30,851 nucleotides of DNA from Cafeteria roenbergensis. Its lineage: Eukaryota > Sar > Bigyra > Bicosoecida > Cafeteriaceae. The notes under the pieces were generated by a model, which made no database searches, was not told where the DNA came from, and was given only the letters and a program-made list of their open reading frames with translations. The stretch spans positions 1-30,851 of the forward strand of contig VLTN01000115.1 in the NCBI GenBank assembly GCA_008330645.1, written 5' to 3'. The first letter of the stretch is position 1. Each line of letters begins with the position of its first letter. Below, piece by piece: positions 24,603 through 30,851 of the stretch. Both the position numbers and the translations under genes were made by a program.

Positions 24603-26429
24603 CTAAGACGAAATCATGGCCATCAACTGCTTCTTGGTCAACTTCCCGAGACCCTTCTTCGATGGCTTCCCACCAGCAGTCCGCAGAACATCACCACCGG
24701 AGACATCCCCGTAGCCCATGCTCTTAGCAAATCCACCTGGCAGACTTGAATCACCAACGTAGGCTGAAGCGACAGGATGGTTGCGCGCCTGTCGGATTGC
24801 CTTCCTCACGCGTGGCGTCTTGAGCCAGGATGTGAAGGATGTCCATGCATTCTGGATGGGTCGAGGAATAGACCAACCTCCCATGATGGCATTCATCTGA
24901 GAGGAATCGTCCGTAAAGACGAACTCTGAATCCAGGAGAGTTCCTGGAGAATAGCGAGGGCGCCACTCTGTGAATACATCACCCTCCTCGTACACAAAGA
25001 CGTCATAGAGGAGGAAGACCCGGAGATAGCAGACCTCATCCGTGGATGCACCCTTGACAGTGACACGGACAATTCCATCAATCGTCTCACCAGACCCGTT
25101 CATGATCTCGTCTGTGAGTCCGAGGTCAGAGGGGCGTACGTAGAAGATGGAACCGGCGCCGCGCTGCGTACTGCCAATTCCCGAGGGAATGCCTGCAAAC
25201 GTTGCCTCGCGCTTGGAGTACCCGTTTCCGGTGGAAATCTTGTATAGTTCCGTGGGGGTTACGCGGGCACCGAGAAGGTCAGTTTTGTTCCCGATGTCAA
25301 TGGACACGCTCTGAATCGGACAGAACCGATTAGGGAATGCCCACTCAGTACCAGGGATGTCAACACCAGCGTCCGTCTTGAGGAGGCGGGGACGCTCAAC
25401 GTAGATAGCAAGCATGTTCGGTACACCGGTCATCGTGAACGTCTTCGATTCCAGAGGAGGGCTGATTACATTCGCAGAGACGACATGGCGGTCGTTGCTG
25501 ATACGCTGGATGCGCGGACTGCCCCATGCAAGAGACTCAGGAATCTCGAGGGCGGTGGACGGGTTCCACGAGCGGACAGTGAGAGTATGAACCGCAGAAA
25601 TACAGTCAACGACCAGACCCTTACCGAGAGCCGCAGCGCCGGCGGCAGGAACGATTTCCGGGTTGAGGTTTGCGCACCGCGCAGCAATGTCCCCAAGTTG
25701 GAGAGTAACCTTGACGGTGTTCAAATCCTTGAAGGGCTGCGCAAGGCGCGGGTTGTTGTACTGAAGAGGGTTGGCCATGAGAAGGTCGTTTACGAAGAAC
25801 CGGACACGAATCTGGTAGTCAGTGTCCGTTGCTACGTTAGGCACAATCTCATAGTTGTAGGCACCGCCGACACCCCGAGTCTTTCCGACGCTGGTAGAAC
25901 TTGCGCCTGCCTTGAGAGGATCATTGAGTACATTAGCGGCAAAGATATCGTAGTCATCTGTCTCAGGAGTGCTGGTTGCCATCGCAAGTTTCTCGTACGA
26001 CGTCGAGTTGAGGTGGATTTGTAGCATGTCGTGAACACGCGTGGTCGTGGAGAACTCGTTCAGTTGAACTTCAGCTACATCAATGCAGTTGTTTCCGGCT
26101 GCGGCCTGGAGCCCAATCTTGTCCTTGAACAGGGCAAGCATTGAAGCCCGCCTTGCAGCCCGGTCAGCACCAGCAACTACGCCCGCAGGGAACGTATACC
26201 GAAGGACAAGATCCATGCCCTTCTCGAAGTTGGAATCGACCAGGCCGTCCGGGATTCGCGCATCGAATGACACAGTACCCTCGGTCACAGACCCAGCTTC
26301 GTTGGAAGAGATGCGGTTGTGGTTGATAGCGCGGTTTCCGAGCCGAGCACCAAACTGGGCGTTTTCGGGTGTCTGCCAGCGATAAGTCTCTGGAACGAGC
26401 ATTTTCGTAGTTGGCATTACGGTTGGCAT
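24603..26429 (-). CDS. mcp: Major capsid protein, double-jelly-roll type (element 2)
   Basis: The protein has 608 residues. It aligns with the MCP at 5779-7605 from GNRAINHNRIS through MATSTPETDDYD, NPLQYNNPRLAQPF, VPNMLAIYVERP and GSIFYVRPSDLGLTD to DDSSQMNAIMGG near residue 518. The site IMGG before W fits the adenain consensus (M/I/L)xGG-x better than in element 1. The 90-residue tail after it contains Trp-rich and Arg-rich stretches and the KSMGYG motif shared with element 1, ending in a basic KKGLGKLTKKQLMAMISS. Capsomer role as in element 1. It is the last capsid gene in a minus-strand run; the start follows TAGATATT, whose TAG is the penton stop. It ends with TAG. Confidence 0.9.
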   Translation of the reverse strand: MPTVMPTTKMLVPETYRWQTPENAQFGARLGNRAINHNRISSNEAGSVTEGTVSFDARIPDGLVDSNFEKGMDLVLRYTFPAGVVAGADRAARRASMLALFKDKIGLQAAAGNNCIDVAEVQLNEFSTTTRVHDMLQIHLNSTSYEKLAMATSTPETDDYDIFAANVLNDPLKAGASSTSVGKTRGVGGAYNYEIVPNVATDTDYQIRVRFFVNDLLMANPLQYNNPRLAQPFKDLNTVKVTLQLGDIAARCANLNPEIVPAAGAAALGKGLVVDCISAVHTLTVRSWNPSTALEIPESLAWGSPRIQRISNDRHVVSANVISPPLESKTFTMTGVPNMLAIYVERPRLLKTDAGVDIPGTEWAFPNRFCPIQSVSIDIGNKTDLLGARVTPTELYKISTGNGYSKREATFAGIPSGIGSTQRGAGSIFYVRPSDLGLTDEIMNGSGETIDGIVRVTVKGASTDEVCYLRVFLLYDVFVYEEGDVFTEWRPRYSPGTLLDSEFVFTDDSSQMNAIMGGWSIPRPIQNAWTSFTSWLKTPRVRKAIRQARNHPVASAYVGDSSLPGGFAKSMGYGDVSGGDVLRTAGGKPSKKGLGKLTKKQLMAMISS

Positions 26430-26434
26430 AATAT

Positions 26435-27463
26435 CTAATTACCGCTGGTAAAAATAATTGTCCGTGAAATTCTACAAGCTGTCCAAGAGACAGCCCATAC
26501 AACCGAGTGTTTTGTACTATAAACGTACAAAACATTGTTTTCGGTTTTTGATACACTGTTTTCAAAAAAAGTGTCCTTGAAAATCATGTAAATCTCCAGC
26601 GTGGCGTCTTCGACTGGAAGGTAAATCTGGTGGAAATTGCCCTTGTAGTCAATCCACCATGCTGAAATCGAGAATGCCGACAGGTCAGATGTGGTCATGA
26701 GGTTATGCCACCGAAGGAAACCTGGAGGAGTGAACAGAATTCCCTGAGTAGATTGAGATGACGACTGGGAGATATTGTAATCCACAAGGAACCCTGTTTC
26801 TCGTCTGTTAATTTCCCCAGGGTCTTCCCCAGCCAGAGGCGGGATGAGTTCGGGAACCACAGGGAGCGATGTTGTTCGGAGCGCAGCGCGAGAAACTGGA
26901 CTGAGCAACTCAATCGTAGACGTACCCTGAACCTCATCGTCCTCAGACAGAACCAGTTGGTACATGCGGTCTTCGTCCATGGTTGGGTGGAACCAGAAAC
27001 TGTTAAGCGCCCACTTCATGCGCTCAGAGAATAGGAGTTCGTATCCTGCCCTGAAAGCACCAGTTGTTGTAAGAGTGAACTTGGCTGATGCAGGGTCATA
27101 TGACATACTAGGAGCATCACACCCAACCGTAGACGCGAGAGATGCCATGGTCGTCGTGATGTGTGTTGCGAGCCATCGAAGGTCATAAAGGTATTCATCA
27201 GTCCCGAAATTCACCGTCTCGACTACAGTGGAGCCACCCGTAGCCCGCATTCCAATTTCCCAAACTTTGTCGCAACTGAACAGCGGGAGTGTCACACCAT
27301 GAAGATAGAACCGTTCGATTGCTACGCGATAAGCCTTGTCTTCGTTAAGAATCGGTGACGCACGATTTACGTATGCGACCGAAGGAACTTCACGACCAGC
27401 GCCACCCTTAGCCTCTGCGTGAACGAAGATTTGATGACCATGCTCTGATGTGTACTGTGCCAT
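26435..27463 (-). CDS. Penton-like minor capsid protein (element 2), with an odd C-terminal extension
   Basis: The start at 27463 (MAQYTSEHGHQIF) is chosen over upstream in-frame codons because it lies 10 bases after the protease stop, follows TAGTAGTAGAAGC and matches the element 1 penton N-terminus. Collinear landmarks are VAIERFYLHGVTLPLF, FTLTTTGAFRAGY, TIELLSPVSRAALRT, and GFLVDYNISQ...RWHNL...WWIDY. Similarity to the element 1 protein ends at about MIFKD. After it come about 45 residues without a counterpart. They start at a T7 run (minus strand of 26564-26570) and are encoded by a region full of hairpins. With one more T the frame would stop within three codons. The extension is therefore probably translated leader sequence. 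It ends with TAG. Confidence 0.75.
   Translation of the reverse strand: MAQYTSEHGHQIFVHAEAKGGAGREVPSVAYVNRASPILNEDKAYRVAIERFYLHGVTLPLFSCDKVWEIGMRATGGSTVVETVNFGTDEYLYDLRWLATHITTTMASLASTVGCDAPSMSYDPASAKFTLTTTGAFRAGYELLFSERMKWALNSFWFHPTMDEDRMYQLVLSEDDEVQGTSTIELLSPVSRAALRTTSLPVVPELIPPLAGEDPGEINRRETGFLVDYNISQSSSQSTQGILFTPPGFLRWHNLMTTSDLSAFSISAWWIDYKGNFHQIYLPVEDATLEIYMIFKDTFFENSVSKTENNVLYVYSTKHSVVWAVSWTACRISRTIIFTSGN
26439..26546 (-). promoter_or_regulatory. Three stacked stem-loops before the element 2 major capsid gene
   Basis: TGTTTTGTAC (26508-26517) pairs perfectly with GTACAAAACA (26525-26534), with outer arms AACCGA (26501-26506) and TCGGTT (26541-26546). GCTGTC/GACAGC lies at 26478-26494. 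TTACC/GGTAA lies at 26439-26451, followed on the minus strand by TTAGATATT and the ATG at 26429. All lie in the doubtful 3' extension of the penton frame. Confidence 0.6.
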
Positions 27464-27473
27464 GCTTCTACTA

Positions 27474-28049
27474 CTACTTCCAAATATGCGAAACCGTATC
27501 GTCCAGAGATGGAATTTGATAGTATCGGGATGCGAATCTAGCAAACTGAGCAAATTGCTCATTCGTGAGATTTTCCCACTGGCAACGCCAGAGGCTCCAC
27601 CGCCCGCATGTAGCAACCCCTGGCTTTGACGACTGAAGCCGTGACTCTGACCAGTCTGTTTCCCATCCGTATTTCAGGAAGAGGTCGATTAGACTGTTTC
27701 GACCTTTCTCAGCCTGGTACAGCCTCGGGTCAGCAAACTTTTTCTGTGTCGTGTCAGGTAGTTTCCCGTAGGAATCACAGAAATAGATGGTCTTTGATTC
27801 TGGGTCTCTCACAAGGGAAACGTAGTGTCCGGAGATATTTGACCCATTTTGAATTGCTGGGTAAAACAGAATAATGGAATTCTGACTCCGTGGAAAGATA
27901 TCGTCGAGGGATGAAGCCCGCATCACGTCGTCATACTCTACAACACGAGGCGCGGGGCGGTCTCGAGTCTTCGGGTTGCTTCTCCACATTGTCGTCAATT
28001 GTTCAGGGCTGAGTGCTTTGTAGGATATTGGATTTGTCGGTGGAGGCAT
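27474..28049 (-). CDS. pro: Adenain-type capsid maturation protease (element 2)
   Basis: The protein has 191 residues. The catalytic set is His75 (SGHYVSLV), Asp92 (IYFCDSYG), Gln139 (SRLQSS) and Cys148 (VATCGRWSL), matching the element 1 protease in order and spacing. N-terminal landmarks SPEQLTTMW and APRVVEYDDVM are shared. It would mature the MCP and other precursors. The ATG lies three bases after the ATPase TAG, and its own TAG lies 10 bases before the penton ATG, so it is embedded in a tight polycistronic run. The frame is intact although the ATPase before it is frameshifted. Confidence 0.9.
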   Translation of the reverse strand: MPPPTNPISYKALSPEQLTTMWRSNPKTRDRPAPRVVEYDDVMRASSLDDIFPRSQNSIILFYPAIQNGSNISGHYVSLVRDPESKTIYFCDSYGKLPDTTQKKFADPRLYQAEKGRNSLIDLFLKYGWETDWSESRLQSSKPGVATCGRWSLWRCQWENLTNEQFAQFARFASRYYQIPSLDDTVSHIWK

Positions 28050-28052
28050 TTC

Positions 28053-28944
28053 CTACCCATCGAGAAATATTCCTTTTCTCTCAGAAAGAACCACGTCATT
28101 CTTTGCGTCAATGTAAATCCATCGTGAGGTTTGGAGCATGCGCTCAATGGGCGTGATTTCGCTCTTCTTCCATTTCATGTACTCCGTGTAGAAGTAATGG
28201 CGTTCACGCTTCCGAGAGGCCGAGAACAGCACGAAATTAGTTTGTCTCACCCATAATGAGTTTCGCACCGCGTCCAAAGTTCGTTGAATGGTTGCAAATG
28301 ATGACACTTGCATTCCAATGACGACCCTTGGTTAGAAAGTGGTCACGGAGGAACGAGATGAGTTTAATGTCCGCGTTGTTCTCGTAATCGTCGAACAGGA
28401 TAACTGAATCGTGGAAGAGTGTTGCCATCTCGTCTTCTGTGAACTTCAACTCCAACTTGTTCTTGCCCGCAATGGGTGGTGCTACAATGTTCTTCTGCAT
28501 TTCGATTCGTTCTTCGGGACTCAGTTCCTTCTTTACTTCCCGGAATACTGCCATCTTGTGCTTGTACTCTGCAAACTTCTCAAGATACGACGTACCAATT
28601 CCTACAAGGTCATCAATATCGAGGTATGTACATGGTTCAAACTTCTTGTCGGGGATATCCGTAATGACGAACACGCTTCGTTTTGCCTTGCGATACTGGC
28701 GAATGAGTTCGGCGCTGAAATACGACTTTCCGCTTCCAGATTGGCCTGAAAGATATGTAACATCACGTTCACGCTCACCAGTAATAGACAGCGGGATAGG
28801 CTGAAACGTCATTCCATTCACTGCCTCGACTGAGTTTTCCGCTGAACTTCGGTCTTTTCGGTCAAAAGTGAGAATTCCTTCAGATTTTCCACCTTTTGAT
28901 ACAATTGAAGCGAGTGAATCACCTTCTCCGTTAACTGCGAACAT
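28053..28944 (-). pseudogene. FtsK/HerA-type packaging ATPase with one frameshift (element 2)
   Basis: Walker A is GQSGSGKS (residues 67-74) and Walker B is SVILFDDYEN. It shares with the element 1 ATPase the late strand (E)TNFVLFSA, but that strand lies in a different frame. The 5' frame stops just after IMGETN at about 28237, and the 3' frame (from about 28246 to the TAG at 28053) supplies FVLFSASRKRERHYFYTEYM and the end of the protein. One surplus base in GAGACAAACTAAT (minus strand, near 28240-28250) explains it. Restored length would be about 297 residues. It is either a dead gene or a base-calling error, since protease and capsid genes downstream remain intact. The start is preceded by an AAACTTTT stem-loop. 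Confidence 0.75.
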
Positions 28945-28960
28945 CCTATCACTTTTTATA

Positions 28961-28979
28961 AAACTTTTAAAAAAAGTTT
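28961..28979 (-). promoter_or_regulatory. Stem-loop before the element 2 ATPase
   Basis: AAACTTTT (28961-28968) and AAAAGTTT (28972-28979) form a perfect 8-bp stem. On the minus strand TATAAAAAGTGATAGG and the ATG at 28944 follow. It probably leads the ATPase-protease-penton-MCP transcript. Confidence 0.55.
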
Positions 28980-29001
28980 GTCAAAAAAAGGGGCCAATTG
29001 T

Positions 29002-29834
29002 CTACATGTGCCAGCATAACTCCATGGTCGGGGTTTTTAAAAGGGGCGGAGCCTTGTCCTCATTGCGGAGAAAGGCAATAATCTTGGGTGCATGCTTCCA
29101 AAACGCAGTAAGGTTCTGGAGTCCACGCCCAGGCTCTTTCAGTTTGAGACGGATACGAACAAGTTCCGCAAATTTCCGAGAGATGTCTGCAGTTCCTTCA
29201 TTGGAAAGAGCCCCTTCCCGCTCAAGAGTGTTTCTGCGCCGACGCGCGCAAGATACAGTTGGCCAACATCTGGGCGGTCAAGAATGCGGTCAATGTACTT
29301 GCGCTGAATTGAGTCGGGGCGAAGAAGGAGTCGTTTCCGCTTCAGCACCTTGTACCAGTCCTCATCGTGTTCATACTCCACGATGTCAGCCCGGATTGAT
29401 TCCTGGATTTCAGCGTCACTCAGTCTCTTCGTTGAGAGAAGTCGTAGACGATGCTCAGTTCTTTCCAGGTTTTCACCGGTGAATAGGAGCATGTTGACTT
29501 TGACCCAGGACTTCGTCTCCGGACTTTCTCCGAGCAATTCCTTTGCGGACTTGAGGCCGTCCCTGATAGACTTAGTCCCATAAAAGCGTCTCTCCCCGAT
29601 TCTCACCTTTGTAATGACCATCTTACTTCGTAAGAATCCACGGACGAGTTTGACGACTTCTGGAAGGTCATCATGTGACACTCTCGTATACAGGTCAATG
29701 TCCCCCGCAAAAGGCGACGATGAGGCAAACGAACCGTTAAGGTACAGTGGATGACCTTCGATATCAACCTTGTCGAAGATTTCAGCATGCTCAACATTGA
29801 AGGACAAGATACGATTTTCACCGTCAACGTCCAT
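29002..29834 (-). pseudogene. Nucleotidyltransferase-fold protein with one frameshift (element 2)
   Basis: LNGSFASSSPFAGDIDLY gives Gly-Ser (34-35) and the DxD pair Asp45/Asp47, at the same positions as in the element 1 protein. WYKVLKRKRLLL matches the helical part. The third acidic position is Asn114 (VKVNMLLF) where element 1 has Asp119. The first frame ends at TGA (29139-29141) after LGNLRNLFVSVSN. The next frame continues from about 29165 with a segment beginning LVRIRLKLKEPGRGL and ending at TAG 29002-29004, matching the tail of the element 1 protein in character. A one-base indel near 29168 is implied. The ATG faces the coiled-coil gene across about 45-85 bases. Confidence 0.65.
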
Positions 29835-29850
29835 GGACTTTACAATTCTT

Positions 29851-29869
29851 TTCTATCTTAGTAATAGAA
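29851..29869. promoter_or_regulatory. Stem-loop in the divergent promoter of element 2
   Basis: TTCTAT (29851-29856) pairs with ATAGAA (29864-29869). It lies between the nucleotidyltransferase start (29834, minus) and the coiled-coil gene start (29880 or 29920, plus), so it can only serve 5' ends. Confidence 0.5.
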
Positions 29870-29919
29870 CAAAAGTTATATGTCAAAGACTGCAAAGGCT
29901 CTTTCGGAAACTTGCACTC

Positions 29920-30851
29920 ATGCGCGCAAGAGAAAGAGAGGGAACATTCCAGGCACGCGCACAGCGACGTGAGCAGGAGGAAGCACTCGAGAAGGCGATT
30001 GAACAGCAGAACAAGAAGGCGATGAAGGAAGAGGAACTCTTCGAAGAGCGGAGCCATGGCGAGCGTCGATACATTCCCGCCACTGACCGCATTTCGACGG
30101 CTGAGGCGCGGGGGCGCCTGCATTCTCTTGCAGAGCAGTTCCTCAAGTCGGCAGAGGCTGGAAAGGAGACGGACGCGAACAACTTCCTTGCCCAAATGCC
30201 AAAGGTGCTGAAGGAGGCAAGGGTCACGAAGAAGCTGAAGGGCGAGATTCAAACTTTTGCCGAAACCGCAAAGGCCAATCTGGAGTTAATTCTGAAGAAG
30301 AATTCGGCTGGTCAGCGCGCAACGGCAACAAAGACCCTCAATATGATTTTGACCCAGTTGCTACCAGGTGAAGCACCGACAGAACCTATTGAGGGCATGA
30401 TGAGTCAATACCCGACAGAGGAAGAGATCCGCGCACAGGCTGAGGCAGAGGCACAGGCTCAAGCTGAGGCTGAAGCACAGGCTCAAGCTGAGGCCGAAGC
30501 TCAGGCACAGGCTCAGGCACAGGCTCAGGCTAAGGCTCAGGCTAAACAAAAAGCAAAGGCTGAAGCAAAGGCTAAACGGGAAGCAAGGAAGAACACACCG
30601 GCAAACAAAAGAGCAACTGCTAATACTGACGCTGTACTAATGGCATCTTCTCCAGAACTTCAATCAATGCCGGCGGCGGCGGCGTCTTCAGGATATAGAG
30701 CACCTCGTCGTCGCCTTCGGTTTGGGGAACCTCCATCGCCAGGATTGGGTGCAGTTGCAAAAGCTGAATTTGGAAGCCCAGAAGAAACCAAGGCAAGAGC
30801 ATCGTCGAAGCGTAAAGGCGCAAAATCGCTCATTTTAAAGGGTGAGACGCT
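29920..30851 (+). CDS. Coiled-coil protein with Ala/Gln/Glu repeats (element 2), cut by the window edge
   Basis: The frame runs open from the ATG at 29920 to the end of the window, at least 310 residues. The N-terminal part is Arg/Glu/Gln-rich and helical (EQEEALEKAIEQQNKKAMKE), like the start of the gene at 11962. The middle is charged. Residues from about 173 form a long Ala/Gln/Glu then Ala/Lys low-complexity helix (30436-30590). After this comes a Pro/Ala/Arg-rich part. The ATG at 29880, which has the better TTAT context, opens a different frame, and the open frame used here extends upstream past it, so a one-base indel near the start is possible. An internal virion or scaffold role is only a guess. 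Confidence 0.6.
   Translation, partial: MRAREREGTFQARAQRREQEEALEKAIEQQNKKAMKEEELFEERSHGERRYIPATDRISTAEARGRLHSLAEQFLKSAEAGKETDANNFLAQMPKVLKEARVTKKLKGEIQTFAETAKANLELILKKNSAGQRATATKTLNMILTQLLPGEAPTEPIEGMMSQYPTEEEIRAQAEAEAQAQAEAEAQAQAEAEAQAQAQAQAQAKAQAKQKAKAEAKAKREARKNTPANKRATANTDAVLMASSPELQSMPAAAASSGYRAPRRRLRFGEPPSPGLGAVAKAEFGSPEETKARASSKRKGAKSLILKGET
30436..30590 (+). repeat. Low-complexity CAGGCTCAAGCTGAGGC-type repeat
   Basis: Short units of six bases (CAGGCT, GAGGCA, AAGGCT variants) encode alternating Ala with Gln, Glu or Lys. This stretch is likely to vary in length by slippage. The long Leu/Ser frame on the opposite strand is its shadow. Confidence 0.8.

Noticed and set aside
25485-26024. 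Plus-strand frame of 179 codons inside the element 2 MCP
   Set aside because: It is opposite a strongly conserved capsid gene, has no start signal and resembles no protein.
27464-27616. Extended N-terminus of the element 2 penton
   Set aside because: It overlaps the protease coding region; the ATG at 27463 follows the local start context and matches the element 1 penton.
30361-30549. Minus-strand Leu/Ser/Cys-rich frame that looks like a membrane protein
   Set aside because: It is the reverse reading of the Ala/Gln/Glu coding repeat and has no upstream signal.
1-30851. tRNA or rRNA genes
   Set aside because: No cloverleaf-like sequence or rRNA core was noticed; absence was judged by eye only.

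Overview
The window looks like a piece of eukaryotic (probably protist or algal) chromosome. It carries two different, partly decayed Polinton/Maverick-type (adintovirus-like) integrated viral elements, separated by a short GC-rich host gene fragment. Evidence: each element has its own retroviral-type integrase with a C-terminal chromodomain, a double-jelly-roll-type major capsid protein (MCP), a penton-like minor capsid protein, an FtsK/HerA-type packaging ATPase, an adenain-type cysteine protease and a nucleotidyltransferase-fold protein. Every core gene occurs twice in clearly diverged form, so these are two elements and not one. The host species cannot be named from the sequence.

Element 1 (about 1-17.2 kb, AT-rich; left end outside the window). 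A broken B-family DNA polymerase gene (233-1876) is followed by integrase (minus), a remnant of a tail-fibre chaperone domain, an unknown AT-rich gene, a P-loop kinase-like protein, penton and MCP (plus), ATPase and nucleotidyltransferase (minus), then a plus-strand run of core-like protein, class 3 lipase, protease and coiled-coil protein. After these come a small gene and a frameshifted fibre with a C-terminal S74 chaperone domain. The right flank holds two small minus-strand genes and a 168-bp direct repeat.

Host segment (about 17.7-18.5 kb, GC-rich): a C-terminal exon of an AIF/FSP1-like FAD oxidoreductase preceded by a likely splice acceptor. It is followed by a spacer-free perfect 130-bp palindrome and two copies of a ~100-bp repeat.

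Element 2 (about 19.1 kb to beyond the right edge, intermediate GC). On the left are accessory genes (unknowns, ankyrin-like proteins, an HNH-like gene with an in-frame stop) with three copies of a 128-bp MITE. Then comes a compact minus-strand morphogenesis operon: nucleotidyltransferase, ATPase, protease, penton, MCP, integrase. A coiled-coil protein is transcribed divergently and runs off the window.

Two cross-cutting signals stand out. First, many start codons in both elements are immediately preceded by a stem-loop whose structure recurs while its sequence changes. Several of these lie between divergent genes, where they cannot be 3'-end signals. Second, adenain-like cleavage sites (xxGG|x or IxGx|G), mostly followed by aromatic residues, occur in both MCPs, the core-like protein and the extreme N-terminus of the lipase. 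This suggests a protease-matured virion with a packaged lipase. Several genes in both elements carry single-base frameshifts or stops, from decay or, in some homopolymers, possible sequencing error.
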